Positions 26,738 to 36,747 of a DNA stretch of 64,000 nt are shown piece by piece (within the stretch, counting starts at the first letter, position 1; the number at the start of each line of letters is the position of its first letter). The translations under genes were made by a program, and so were the position numbers. This DNA is from Balneolaceae bacterium. Its GTDB lineage: Bacteria > Bacteroidota > Rhodothermia > Balneolales > Balneolaceae. The DNA lies in the NCBI GenBank assembly GCA_034521495.1, contig JAXHMK010000009.1:675001-739000 (forward strand), written 5' to 3'. The notes beneath the pieces were generated by a model. That model had not been told where the DNA came from, did not search any database, and saw nothing but the letters and a program-made list of their open reading frames with translations.

Positions 26738-28156
26738 TTAATTACCTCCCTCGGTCACAAGTTCAAGAAACTCTTCGCCATATTTATACACATCGCCCGC
26801 ACCCATGGTGATGACGATATCACCTTTGTTTAAAATCTCTTTTAGCGTTTCAGGCAGATCTGATTTCTCTTCGACATAGTGGACATTTTTGTGGCCGAAA
26901 TTTTTGGCCGTATCAGAAATTAATTGACCGGTCACGCCTTCAATCGGTTTTTCCCGCGATGGATATACATCTGTTACCACCAAGACCTCCGCATCAAAAA
27001 AGGAGAGGCCAAATTCTTTGTACAGTTCCTGTGTTCGCGAGTAGAGATGAGGTTGAAATACTGCAACAAGTCTTCGGTCTTTCCAACCCTTTTTAGCGGC
27101 TTGTATACTTGCCTGTACTTCGGTTGGATGATGAGCGTAATCATCAATCACAATCAGTTCGTCGGTATTATATTTTACCTGGAATCGTCGGAAAACACCC
27201 TGGAATCGTTCCAAACCTGATTTGATCTTCTCAAATGAAATTCCGAGTTCAAGCCCTACTGCAATAGCAGCTAACGCATTTTTCACATTATGATCACCGG
27301 GAACACCTAACTGAATTTCTCCAAGTTCTTCTCCCGAAAAGATTACTGTAAAAGTGCTATTCATTGTTTGATGTGATACATCCACTGCCCGAACCTGTGC
27401 CTGTGGGTTGTAGCCGTAACTTATAATTCGCTTCTTAATATTTGGCAGAACACTTCGCACCTCAGGGTCATCAAGACAAACGACAACAGCACCGTAAAAA
27501 GGCACTTTGTTTGCAAATTCAGTAAAAGCCTGCTTTACATCATCCAGGTCTTCGTAGATATCCATATGCTCCTCTTCAATGTTGGTGATAACCACCAGGG
27601 AAGGGGAGAGGCGTAAAAATGTCCGGTCGTACTCATCGGCTTCAACGATAATGATATCACCTTTGCCAACTACGGCATTTGTCTTCGCAAAACTGTGAAC
27701 CCGGCCGCCGACGATAATGGTTGGATCGAACTGTCCATCCTGCACAACATGACCGGTCAGAGTTGTAGTTGTTGTCTTACCATGTGTACCGGCCACACCA
27801 ATTCCATATTTGGTGCGCATCAATTCAGCCAACATCTCAGAGCGTTTAATAACCGGAATTTTTTGATTGATGGCCTCGCGCGTTTCTACATTTTCATCCG
27901 CTTTTACGGCACTGGTGTAAACCACAACATCCGCATCTTCAATATTAGATGCTTTATGCTCGTAATAAACAGTTGCCCCCAGTTCTTCCAGCCGGTCTGT
28001 TGTCTCTGACTTATTTTGATCGGATCCACTTACCTCATATCCGCGAAGAATCAGAATCTCGGCCATTCCACTCATGCCAATCCCACCGATGCCCACCATG
28101 TGGATGTGGCGGGTTCGTCCAAAAACGGGTTGTGTTTGAATGGAGTTACTCATCAA
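26738..28156 (-). CDS. murC: UDP-N-acetylmuramate--L-alanine ligase
   Basis: Adds L-alanine to UDP-MurNAc, the first step of the stem peptide. 472 residues with the N-terminal UDP-binding Rossmann part (HMVGIGGIGMSGMAEIL), the ATP loop GTHGKTTT at 123-130, the central EADEYDRTFL motif and the C-terminal DDYAHHPTEV signature. Overlaps murG by 4 bp. All motifs are intact. Confidence 0.96.
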   Translation of the reverse strand: MMSNSIQTQPVFGRTRHIHMVGIGGIGMSGMAEILILRGYEVSGSDQNKSETTDRLEELGATVYYEHKASNIEDADVVVYTSAVKADENVETREAINQKIPVIKRSEMLAELMRTKYGIGVAGTHGKTTTTTLTGHVVQDGQFDPTIIVGGRVHSFAKTNAVVGKGDIIIVEADEYDRTFLRLSPSLVVITNIEEEHMDIYEDLDDVKQAFTEFANKVPFYGAVVVCLDDPEVRSVLPNIKKRIISYGYNPQAQVRAVDVSHQTMNSTFTVIFSGEELGEIQLGVPGDHNVKNALAAIAVGLELGISFEKIKSGLERFQGVFRRFQVKYNTDELIVIDDYAHHPTEVQASIQAAKKGWKDRRLVAVFQPHLYSRTQELYKEFGLSFFDAEVLVVTDVYPSREKPIEGVTGQLISDTAKNFGHKNVHYVEEKSDLPETLKEILNKGDIVITMGAGDVYKYGEEFLELVTEGGN

Positions 28157-29313
28157 TGTTGCTTCTCTAAGAATGAAAAAATTTCGTTTTTGATATCCTC
28201 GGCTGCATTTGGTTTTGCCAGTGATTTCATTGCCGATGACATCTTCTCGAGTTCTTCCTCATCTCGAATCAGTTCTGTAACTGTTTCATAAAAAGACTGC
28301 TTTAACTTCGACTCCTCTATTAGTTTTGCGGCACCAACATCAACCAGAGATTTAGCATTTTTGGTTTGATGGTCGCCTGCCACATTAGGAGAGGGAACCA
28401 GGATTGCCGGCTGACCAATCGCCTCAAGTTCACTGCATGTTCCGGCACCGGCGCGTGTTACAACCAGGTCGACCGCAGCATAAGCCGCCGACATATCATC
28501 GATGTATGGAAATAATCGAAGGTTTGGATACTTCTCGGGATCTACTTTTTCTACAAGTCCGTCATAATATTTAGGACCACACTGCCAAATAATTTGCAGA
28601 TTGGCTGAATTATGAAGTAAAGGAGTTTCAAGCAACATGATATCATTCAGGGCTTTTGCCCCGCCACTTCCGCCAAGAATCAGAAGGACCGGGTAATCAT
28701 CTGAAAAATTGAAAGATTCTAAAGCCTCATCTTTGTCAGAAACTTTTACCTGGCCTCGAACCGGATTCCCGGTCAGTTTAATTTTGTCTTCAGGAAGATG
28801 TTTTTTTGCATCGTCAAAAGCGGTAAAAATGGTTTCGGCGTGTTTTGCCAGCATTCGGTTCGTTACTCCGGGAAAACTGTTTTGCTCCTGCAGGAAAAGA
28901 GGTATACCCATCTTCACGGCAACCCATCCCACCGGACCGGAAGCAAATCCGCCGCAGGCAATTACGATATCGGGGTTGAATGATTTCAAAATGGAAAAAC
29001 TCTGAATGATACTTGTGATAAGTTTGATCGGGAAGAGAAGATTCTGAATTGTCAATCTCCTGTGAATTCCGCTGATCCAAATACTTTTAATTTCATATCC
29101 ATATTTCGGAACGGTTTCCCACTCCATCCGGTCCCGGGTTCCCACAAACAGAAAATCCGCGTCTGGCTTTGATTTCTTGATCGCATCTGCAATGGCAATC
29201 GCCGGATATACATGACCACCCGTACCACCGGCTGCCATGAGCACACGAAGTGGACCCACGGCAGCGGTGAGGGTGTCTGTAGATGATATGTTCTTTGCAA
29301 CGGTTCCGATCAT
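28153..29313 (-). CDS. murG: UDP-GlcNAc--undecaprenyl-PP-MurNAc-pentapeptide GlcNAc transferase
   Basis: Converts lipid I to lipid II at the inner face of the membrane. 386 residues; GGTGGHVYPA (from residue 29) is the N-terminal G loop, ACGGFASGPVG and ILGGSGGAKALN are the next conserved loops, and TRAGAGTCSELEAIGQPAILVPSP is the donor-binding region. It has about 20 extra residues before the usual start; the chosen start overlaps ftsW by 4 bp. Confidence 0.96.
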   Translation of the reverse strand: MIGTVAKNISSTDTLTAAVGPLRVLMAAGGTGGHVYPAIAIADAIKKSKPDADFLFVGTRDRMEWETVPKYGYEIKSIWISGIHRRLTIQNLLFPIKLITSIIQSFSILKSFNPDIVIACGGFASGPVGWVAVKMGIPLFLQEQNSFPGVTNRMLAKHAETIFTAFDDAKKHLPEDKIKLTGNPVRGQVKVSDKDEALESFNFSDDYPVLLILGGSGGAKALNDIMLLETPLLHNSANLQIIWQCGPKYYDGLVEKVDPEKYPNLRLFPYIDDMSAAYAAVDLVVTRAGAGTCSELEAIGQPAILVPSPNVAGDHQTKNAKSLVDVGAAKLIEESKLKQSFYETVTELIRDEEELEKMSSAMKSLAKPNAAEDIKNEIFSFLEKQH

Positions 29314-30503
29314 CCGTTATAGAATCTTGTTTTGATGTTTGAAATATGTCTCGAAATATTCAGCAGCATACCTGCCATCACTCCGGCAAAAACCATACTT
29401 GAACCTCCATAGCTCACAAACGGCATTGGCAGTCCGGTTACCGGAAGGAGACCTGTTGCCACTCCTGCATTTACAAATGCATAGATGGAGATTAAAAGGG
29501 TACAACCCAAAGCCATAAGTGTACCGAGCAGGTCGGGCGCTTGCCGGGCAATGACGGCAATTCCCCGATACAGAATGAGCAGGTAAGCTAAAATCACACT
29601 GAAAGATCCAACAAGCCCGTACTCTTCTGCGATGATGGCAAAAATAAAGTCGTTATAGGGAGCAGGCAGAAAGTCGCGCTGTGTACTCTTGCCGATTCCA
29701 ACACCGAAAAATTGTCCCTGGGCAATAGCTATATGTGCTTGTTGAGCCTGGTATCCCTCGGCAGATTCAAAATTTTTATCATTAATTTCAGTGATTTGAG
29801 CAACATATTGATCGATCCGGCTTTTTCGCTCAGGTGATACGTAAATCATGACAGAGCCACCAATCAAACCAATCAGTACCAAGGCTGTTAATTGCGGAAT
29901 GCTTATTCTGCCAACAAACATCATCAGAATGCAAATGCCCAGTAATAGTGCCGCACTGCTAAAGTCCTCAGTTGCAACCAGTAAAAAGGTTACAAACACC
30001 CAAAATAAGATCGGCAGAAATGCGCGGTTAAAATCTTTGATGTATTCCTGTTTTTCGTACAAGAGAACGGCTACATGGAGAATGAGTGCAATGGCCGCAA
30101 ATGATGTCGGCTGAAATGAAATGCTGCCGATCGTGAGCGAACGTTGAGCACCCCAGGTTACATCACCATAAATATGCATGACGATAAGAAGTCCCCAGCT
30201 GACAAGTAATGCCACACGGCTAAATCTTGCCAGCACACGGTAGTTTATTTTCGAGATAAAGATCATCACAAAAAAGGCTATTACCAGCTTGATCGCATGG
30301 CCAGACACCAGCTTCACCGCAGTTGTTTCATGAGACTGAGCAAAGAAAGCGATGGAGGAATACACTGCCAGGCAGCCAAAAATCATCAACCCGATGATCG
30401 TAACCAGCAATACCTGGTCGCTGCTCCGGTCCGGCGCATCCAGCTCATCTTTGGTCGTACCAAAAATGGATCCAACTTTGCTATTTGGTGTGGTGTAGTA
30501 CAA
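29310..30503 (-). CDS. ftsW: Lipid II polymerase / division protein FtsW (SEDS family)
   Basis: 397 residues with about ten membrane helices and a cytoplasmic N-terminus. SEDS motifs are visible: the GHAIKLVIAF and YRVLARFSR regions, the HIAIAQGQFFGVGIGKSTQRDFLPAPYNDFIFAIIAEEYG stretch (split here as HIAIAQGQ and PAPYNDFIFA) and GLLPVTGLPMPFVSYGG near the end. It polymerises glycan strands with the class B PBP encoded upstream in the cluster. The 114-bp gap to murD holds TTACTGG triplets and a family D fragment. Confidence 0.95.
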   Translation of the reverse strand: MYYTTPNSKVGSIFGTTKDELDAPDRSSDQVLLVTIIGLMIFGCLAVYSSIAFFAQSHETTAVKLVSGHAIKLVIAFFVMIFISKINYRVLARFSRVALLVSWGLLIVMHIYGDVTWGAQRSLTIGSISFQPTSFAAIALILHVAVLLYEKQEYIKDFNRAFLPILFWVFVTFLLVATEDFSSAALLLGICILMMFVGRISIPQLTALVLIGLIGGSVMIYVSPERKSRIDQYVAQITEINDKNFESAEGYQAQQAHIAIAQGQFFGVGIGKSTQRDFLPAPYNDFIFAIIAEEYGLVGSFSVILAYLLILYRGIAVIARQAPDLLGTLMALGCTLLISIYAFVNAGVATGLLPVTGLPMPFVSYGGSSMVFAGVMAGMLLNISRHISNIKTRFYNG

Positions 30504-30617
30504 ATTCAGTTATCAGTTATGGTTACTGGTTACTGGTTACTGCGTTACGTGGTGTAAGGTTACGTTGTTCAAGACATGCAAGACTCAGGACAGCGCAAGC
30601 ATCTACTTGTACTTTGA

Positions 30618-31976
30618 CTACAGATCCAAAACAGCCTGCTTAAACTCATTTCCGCGATGTTCAAAATTGTCAAACATATCGAAGGAGGAACATGCCGGGC
30701 TCAGAAGTACAACTTCGCCTCGTTTGGCTTTATCTCTGGCCAGTTTTACAGCCTGTTTTAATGTTTCGGTTTCCCGGTAATTGGGTGCAACCTCGCCAAG
30801 CTTTTCTTTAATAACAGGCCTTGCTTCGCCGATAGCCACAATCGTATGTACCTTTTCCCGTATTTGATGTTCAAGTACGGACCAGTCATTCCCCTTATCG
30901 CGACCGCCGAGAATCAAAACAACGGGAACATTATAGGTTTGGAGGGCAAACCAAACAGCGTTTACATTTGTAGCTTTGCTGTCGTTGACGTATCGAACGC
31001 CTTTCAGAGTTCGAACTGTCTCAAGACGGTGCTCCACACCTTCAAAAGTTCGGAGGCTTTCACGAATAAATCTGTTTTTGATCTCCGAGGCGCGGGCAGC
31101 CAAAGCTGTAGCCATGCCGTTCTGTAGATTGTGTTTTCCGCTTAAACCGATTTCGCCAATTTGCATGAGTTGTTCCTCTTTATTGTTGATTTTTAAAATC
31201 AGTTCGCCATCCCTCACAAAAGCACCATTTGAAATTTCACGATCACTGGAAAATGCCAGTAAACGGGGTGCCCGTTCCTTTTTTGATAACTCCTCTGCAT
31301 GATCCGAGAGGATGGGATCGTCGCCGTTGTAGATGAACCAGTTCGAATCATCCTGATTTTCAGTGATTCGTAACTTGGATTGTGCATACAGATTAAAATC
31401 GTTTTGATATCGGTCCAGGTGATCCGCCGTAATGTTCAAAATGATGCTTACATCCGGTTTGAAACGGTCGATATGATCGAGCTGAAAACTGCTGACTTCC
31501 AGCAGAGCTGTAACATCTTTTGCGGTTTCGTCAATGCGATCAGAAAACGCCGTGCCGATATTTCCGGCCAGCAGATGCTTCTTATTAGCCACTTTCCATG
31601 TATGAGCCAGCCAATTTGCAACAGTTGTCTTGCCGTTACTTCCAGTCACTGCTACAATAGGGGACCGATTGAACCAACTTGCGACTTCAATTTCTGAGAA
31701 AACCTTTTTACCCGCATTCAGATAGTTCTGAGCGATTTTTGATGATGTTGGTACACCCGGGCTCAAAACAAGAAAATCTCCATTCATCGCTTTTTCCGAA
31801 TGTTGATTTTGTTCGAAATCAATCGATTCAGCATGCAGTTGATCTGCAAATTTCTGATGGATAGACCCGAAGTCTGTCACAAATGGAATGGCACCATTGC
31901 TATTCAAAAGTTTGGCTACAGCCACACCACTTCTGGCGGCACCTGCAATTACGATATGTTTGTTCTCTACATTCAT
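30618..31976 (-). CDS. murD: UDP-N-acetylmuramoylalanine--D-glutamate ligase
   Basis: Adds D-glutamate in stem-peptide synthesis. From the ATG at 31976 it is 452 residues: NAD-fold start HIVIAGAARSGVAVA, ATP loop GSNGKTT at 112-118, NITADHLDRY and the C-terminal LSPACSSFDMFDNFEHRG motif. The start overlaps the mraY stop by one base (TAATG), so translation is coupled; the open frame upstream is not used. Confidence 0.95.
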   Translation of the reverse strand: MNVENKHIVIAGAARSGVAVAKLLNSNGAIPFVTDFGSIHQKFADQLHAESIDFEQNQHSEKAMNGDFLVLSPGVPTSSKIAQNYLNAGKKVFSEIEVASWFNRSPIVAVTGSNGKTTVANWLAHTWKVANKKHLLAGNIGTAFSDRIDETAKDVTALLEVSSFQLDHIDRFKPDVSIILNITADHLDRYQNDFNLYAQSKLRITENQDDSNWFIYNGDDPILSDHAEELSKKERAPRLLAFSSDREISNGAFVRDGELILKINNKEEQLMQIGEIGLSGKHNLQNGMATALAARASEIKNRFIRESLRTFEGVEHRLETVRTLKGVRYVNDSKATNVNAVWFALQTYNVPVVLILGGRDKGNDWSVLEHQIREKVHTIVAIGEARPVIKEKLGEVAPNYRETETLKQAVKLARDKAKRGEVVLLSPACSSFDMFDNFEHRGNEFKQAVLDL

Positions 31977-33112
31977 TATCGCAGTTTCAGGGTTAAGAGG
32001 CTTATAATTCCAAGCAGAATGGCAATGATCCAAAAGCGAATAACGATTTTTGATTCCGGCCATCCCAGTTTTTCAAAATGGTGGTGGATTGGAGTCATCA
32101 AATAGACTCTGCGGCCTTCGCCATATTTCCACTTTGTGTATTTGAAATAACTGGTTTGAATAATCACAGAAACTGTTTCGGCTACAAAAACTCCACAGAT
32201 AATAGGTAGCAGTAATTCTTTATGAATCATGATTGCCATTGCACCCAAAGCCCCGCCCAGTGCAAGTGAACCCGTATCACCCATAAAAACAGAAGCGGGA
32301 TAGGTGTTATACCATAAAAAACCAAGACAAGCCCCCACCAGCGAAGCCGCAAATATGGTTAGTTCACCGGAGCCGGGCAGGTACATAATGTTCAAAAATT
32401 CAGAAAAGTCGGTCCGGCCGGAGACATACGCAAAAATCCCCAAAATTACTCCGGCAATGGCAGAGGTACCGGAAAGCAAACCGTCAAGTCCATCCGTAAG
32501 ATTTGCCGCGTTGCTCACACCTGTGATGATAAAAATCACAACCGGGATATATATCAGCCATCCAATCTGCTCGCCGAGAAAGGCATAATCAATGTTCACA
32601 TCTTTAAGAAAAGGTACGGTGGTAAGCGTGTTGTAATCACTGAATGCAGGCCAGAAATAGAGCGTAGCTCCAAGAATAATTCCCACAAATACCTGACCAA
32701 ACACTTTTACCCAGCCATGAAGCCCGGATTTGTTTTGCCGGACTACTTTAATGTAATCATCCAAAAAACCGACCAAACCAAGAACGACTGTTACAAATAC
32801 TATCATCCAGGTGTAGATGCTGTACATGTTCATCCAGAGTATCGCCGGAATTACTGTAGCTAAAATGATAATCACACCACCCATGGTAGGTGTATTTACT
32901 TTGTTCAGATGTGTATGGAGTCCTATGTCCTCACGTATCACTTCCTTGAGCTGCATTTTTATAAGCCATTGAATGATCTTACGCCCAATAATCAGGCTGA
33001 TAATTAACGCCGTTGCAGCTGCAAAAGCCGTGCGTGTTGTGATAAAATCAAATGCATCAAACCCGGGAGGTGCATACATATCATTTAACCATGCAAGCAG
33101 TTCGTATAACAT
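31976..33112 (-). CDS. mraY: Phospho-N-acetylmuramoyl-pentapeptide transferase
   Basis: Integral membrane enzyme that moves phospho-MurNAc-pentapeptide from UDP to undecaprenyl phosphate, forming lipid I. 378 residues, about ten helices. Conserved loops: TPTMGGV, GFLDDYIKVVRQNKSGL (catalytic Asp pair), NLTDGLDGL and MTPIHHHFEKLGWPE. Its stop and the murD start share a base, and it starts immediately after murE, where murF would normally stand. Confidence 0.97.
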   Translation of the reverse strand: MLYELLAWLNDMYAPPGFDAFDFITTRTAFAAATALIISLIIGRKIIQWLIKMQLKEVIREDIGLHTHLNKVNTPTMGGVIIILATVIPAILWMNMYSIYTWMIVFVTVVLGLVGFLDDYIKVVRQNKSGLHGWVKVFGQVFVGIILGATLYFWPAFSDYNTLTTVPFLKDVNIDYAFLGEQIGWLIYIPVVIFIITGVSNAANLTDGLDGLLSGTSAIAGVILGIFAYVSGRTDFSEFLNIMYLPGSGELTIFAASLVGACLGFLWYNTYPASVFMGDTGSLALGGALGAMAIMIHKELLLPIICGVFVAETVSVIIQTSYFKYTKWKYGEGRRVYLMTPIHHHFEKLGWPESKIVIRFWIIAILLGIISLLTLKLR

Positions 33113-34599
33113 CAGACAGCCCCCTCTTTTTTCGCTTGATCATTCCATTTATTCAGAGCTTGCTGTACTACTTCGTGATCATCAAAATGAATTCGATCAC
33201 CATTAATTTCCTGGTAGGTTTCGTGTCCTTTTCCTGCAATTAAAACTATAGAACCAGCTTTGGATGAAACTACAGCCTCCTGAATCGCTTCCCGGCGATC
33301 TGTAATTCTTGTGATATCTGAAGGTTTTCTGAATCCTTCCATGATATCGTCAATAATAGAATTGGGATCTTCAGATCGAGGATTATCAGAGGTCACAATC
33401 ACGCGATTTGCAAAAGAGTCGGCAATCTTAGCCATTTTCGGCCGCTTTGATCTGTCGCGATCTCCCCCGCAACCAAAGACACAAACCAGTTTTTGATGCC
33501 GGGTTTTCAACTCTCTGAGTGTGGACAGTACATTTTCAAGCGCATTTGGTGTATGCGCATAATCCACAAATACAATGGGTTCATTCCGGATGGAGGAATC
33601 TTTGTTCACTCTTTCCATGCGACCCGGTGCACCGTGGCACTCTTTCAAAATTTCAGCGGCAGCTCTGCCGTCAATTCCCAGGGCCGTGCATGTTAATAGT
33701 GCCTCCACCACATTATAAGCGTTAAATCGGCCGACCAGTGGAGTTTCGATGTTCGTTTCGTCAATCGAGAGAGTCATACCGGTGGCATCTGATTTTAAAA
33801 TCTTAGCCTGAAGTAAACCCTTGTCCTCAAAACTGAAACTCAGCACTTTGGCGGGAGTGGAGTTTGTCATCCATTCCCCTCGTTCATCATCGGCATTTGT
33901 AATTGCCCAGCTTTTACTGTCCAGCGAGTTAAAAAGTCTCTTTTTAGCTGAGGCGTACTCGTTCATTGTTTCATGATAATCCAGGTGATCATGACTCAGA
34001 TTGGTAAATACTGCTACTTTAAAGGAGATTCCTTTTGTTCTTCTCTGATCCAATGCATGCGATGAGACTTCCATTACGAGATATTCGCTTCCAGCGTCCA
34101 CCATTTCTCGCATAGCTTCCGCCAATTCAATAGGGTCGGCCGTGGTTAACCGGCTGGGCGATGTTTGTTGCAATACTCTTTTTTCAATTGTACCGAGAAG
34201 TGAAGCTTTGTAATTCAGTTTTGTTAAAATCTGCCAAATTAATGTGGCAACAGTTGTTTTTCCATTTGTGCCCGTTACACCGATAACTGTCAGTTTATCA
34301 GCGGGATCTCCTTCCATTCTTTGAGCGAGCTTGCCCAATAGTCTTCGTGTTTTTTTAACCCGGAAGACAGCTACATTTTCATCCAGCTCCAACTCTTTTT
34401 GTGATATGATGACCGCTGCTCCGCGCTCAATTGCCTCACCTATAAAATTGTGGCCGTCTGATTTGGTGCCTTTTATAGCGATAAAAATATCACCGGGTTC
34501 AATCTCCCTGGAATCCTGCCGTAGTTTCCCTATGGTTTCCGGTTCAGGACCGGAAACGGAAATCGGCTCACAAAATGCTATGAGTTCCTGGAAGTTCAT
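33112..34599 (-). CDS. murE: UDP-MurNAc-tripeptide synthetase (meso-diaminopimelate type)
   Basis: 495 residues with ATP loop GTNGKTT (110-116), the carbamylated-lysine region and the DNPR motif at 405-408 (TSDNPRSEDP). DNPR is the signature of enzymes adding meso-diaminopimelate rather than lysine, so the cell wall is predicted to be DAP type. It overlaps mraY by one base and follows ftsI by 3 bp. No murF is found next to it. Confidence 0.95.
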   Translation of the reverse strand: MNFQELIAFCEPISVSGPEPETIGKLRQDSREIEPGDIFIAIKGTKSDGHNFIGEAIERGAAVIISQKELELDENVAVFRVKKTRRLLGKLAQRMEGDPADKLTVIGVTGTNGKTTVATLIWQILTKLNYKASLLGTIEKRVLQQTSPSRLTTADPIELAEAMREMVDAGSEYLVMEVSSHALDQRRTKGISFKVAVFTNLSHDHLDYHETMNEYASAKKRLFNSLDSKSWAITNADDERGEWMTNSTPAKVLSFSFEDKGLLQAKILKSDATGMTLSIDETNIETPLVGRFNAYNVVEALLTCTALGIDGRAAAEILKECHGAPGRMERVNKDSSIRNEPIVFVDYAHTPNALENVLSTLRELKTRHQKLVCVFGCGGDRDRSKRPKMAKIADSFANRVIVTSDNPRSEDPNSIIDDIMEGFRKPSDITRITDRREAIQEAVVSSKAGSIVLIAGKGHETYQEINGDRIHFDDHEVVQQALNKWNDQAKKEGAV

Positions 34600-34602
34600 G
34601 GT

Positions 34603-36747
34603 TTAATTAGACACTATTGATTGTGATTGATTCATGGATTTCGCTTTTCCGCGAACTGTTACGGATTTACCTTTCTCCATTAAATCTCCGGCCCTGGGAA
34701 ACTGTGTGTAAATAGTTCCGGACCCGATTGTTTCAATTTCAAAGCCCCGGCTGAGTAACAGATAAGTGGCTTGTCTCATATTGAGATTCGTGAGATCAGG
34801 TATTTGAGCATAACCCTCCGGAATAGAATCCGCTGTTTGATCAGTTAACTTGATTTCCAACGGTTTGTTCGGATCAATTTCTTCGCCGGGTGCCGGGTTC
34901 TGTTCCGCTACAAACCTTCCATCTCCGGATTTCTGAAAAGGAATGCCGTTTTCTTTCAACAGGGTTGAGGCTTTCTCGTACAATAATCCTGTTAATTTGG
35001 GTGCTACAGTTGGTGCATTCTCTGTAATAACCTGCCGGGGTGCAGATTTTTGAATGGCGTTATCCATGCCAGAAACCCGGGTTGCAATTTCTTTGAAAAT
35101 AGATCCCGCGGTAAATCCGCCGTAAATACTCGTTTTTGGCTCATCTAACAGTACCAGGATCACATGTTTTGGATCTTCAACCGGGAAAAAACCAACAAAG
35201 GAAGCCCGGTATTTTGTTTGATACCGGCCATCTTTAAATTTTTGAGCTGTTCCTGTTTTACCGGCAATTCGTAATCCGTCAACTGTTGCCCATCCGGCAG
35301 TCCCCGAATCAGAAACAACGTCTTCCAGGATGGGAATCAATTTTTCTATCGTCTTCTTTTTGGCGACTCGGCGAACGCTTTTGGGTTTTCGTTGCTGGAA
35401 AATATCTCCAAACTCATCCCGAATTGATTCAACTACATATGGTTTCATCATCAAGCCGTTGTTTGCAATTGCAGCATAGGCCTGCACCAACTGAATGGGA
35501 GTTACCTGTACTTCGTACCCAATAGACATCCAGGGAAGTGTTACTAAACTCCATTCATAAGGGCGCTGAAGTCGTCCCTCGGTTTCCCCGGGGAGATCGA
35601 TCTGTGTGGGAGTGCCAAACCCAAGGTTTCGCGCATACTGATAAAATGATTCCGGTTCCATTCTCATCGCAATTTCGGATGTGGCAATGTTAGATGATTT
35701 TGAGATCACCTCAGGGAAGCTCAAAGTGCCAAGCGGATCATGATCGCGCATTGTCTGCCCATGAATCATTTTGTAGCCCTTATCAGGCGTTTCAAATTTT
35801 TCGTCAAAATCAACTAAACCCTGTTCGATGGCCGCAATTGCGGTAGTAATTTTAAAGGTAGAACCCGGTTCAATCTGATCGGATACAGCATAATTTCTTC
35901 GGTTTTCATTTTGAATTGTAGCCGGAGAGTTCGGGTTGAAATAGGGAAAATTAGCCATCGCTTCAATTGCCCCGGTTTTGGGATTCATAATAATTACAGT
36001 ACCCTTTTCGGCCATATGACGCTCAATACCGGCCTCTAACTCCTCTTCGGCAATGGCCTGAATCTGCGAGTTGATGGTGGTATGAAGGGAGTAGCCCTGT
36101 TCCGGTTGCTTTCGGGGAGCGCCCACATAGGCAAAGATATTGTTGAATGGATCTTTGCGAACCTGTTGAAGTCCATCTGTTCCTTTCAACAGATCGTTGT
36201 ATTCAGATTCCAGCCCGGCCATGCCCTTTAACTCATGATTTACAAAACCCAATACATGCGAAGCAAGGGATCCAAAATTATAATTTCGCCGATACTCTTC
36301 TTCTAAAATCAACCCGCGAATATCCAGCAGGTTCAGGTCTTCATAGGTTTGAACGGGAACGCTTCTCTCTAAAACCACGTACTGCGAGCGTGCCGAAGAG
36401 TTTAGAATTTTTCTCTTGTAATAGTTGGTGCTTCGGGTTGTGTGGTTGCTGAGTGTTTCGGCAATTCGTTGAATATTTTGAGAGGTCCGGCCTACAGTTT
36501 GAGGATCAACCGCCACCTTATAAATAACTTGATTGGTTGCCAGCACAGATCCGGTAACATCATATATATTACCCCGTTGAGCCGGAATGGACAGGTAATC
36601 GATCGCTTGTGAATTCCAGAGTTCACGCAGTCCGTCTCCTTCTGCAACATTTACACGAAGCAGTTGAAGTAAAATGCTCGTCGGCAGCAATAGCAGAAAT
36701 CCGAAGAGCAGAAACATCCGGCCCATAATTGAACTGCGATCATTCAT
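34603..36747 (-). CDS. ftsI: Division-specific penicillin-binding protein (FtsI/PBP3 type) with PASTA domains
   Basis: 714 residues: N-terminal membrane anchor (about 10-32), dimerisation domain, and a transpeptidase domain with S296-T-F-K299, S351-x-N353 and K497-T-G. Two PASTA domains follow (about 585-650, APKLTGLLYEKAS; 655-705, IPDLTNLNMRQATYLLL), which is the Bacillus/Bacteroidota-type layout rather than that of E. coli. It crosslinks septal peptidoglycan together with FtsW. It overlaps the ftsL-like gene by 4 bp. Confidence 0.96.
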   Translation of the reverse strand: MNDRSSIMGRMFLLFGFLLLLPTSILLQLLRVNVAEGDGLRELWNSQAIDYLSIPAQRGNIYDVTGSVLATNQVIYKVAVDPQTVGRTSQNIQRIAETLSNHTTRSTNYYKRKILNSSARSQYVVLERSVPVQTYEDLNLLDIRGLILEEEYRRNYNFGSLASHVLGFVNHELKGMAGLESEYNDLLKGTDGLQQVRKDPFNNIFAYVGAPRKQPEQGYSLHTTINSQIQAIAEEELEAGIERHMAEKGTVIIMNPKTGAIEAMANFPYFNPNSPATIQNENRRNYAVSDQIEPGSTFKITTAIAAIEQGLVDFDEKFETPDKGYKMIHGQTMRDHDPLGTLSFPEVISKSSNIATSEIAMRMEPESFYQYARNLGFGTPTQIDLPGETEGRLQRPYEWSLVTLPWMSIGYEVQVTPIQLVQAYAAIANNGLMMKPYVVESIRDEFGDIFQQRKPKSVRRVAKKKTIEKLIPILEDVVSDSGTAGWATVDGLRIAGKTGTAQKFKDGRYQTKYRASFVGFFPVEDPKHVILVLLDEPKTSIYGGFTAGSIFKEIATRVSGMDNAIQKSAPRQVITENAPTVAPKLTGLLYEKASTLLKENGIPFQKSGDGRFVAEQNPAPGEEIDPNKPLEIKLTDQTADSIPEGYAQIPDLTNLNMRQATYLLLSRGFEIETIGSGTIYTQFPRAGDLMEKGKSVTVRGKAKSMNQSQSIVSN

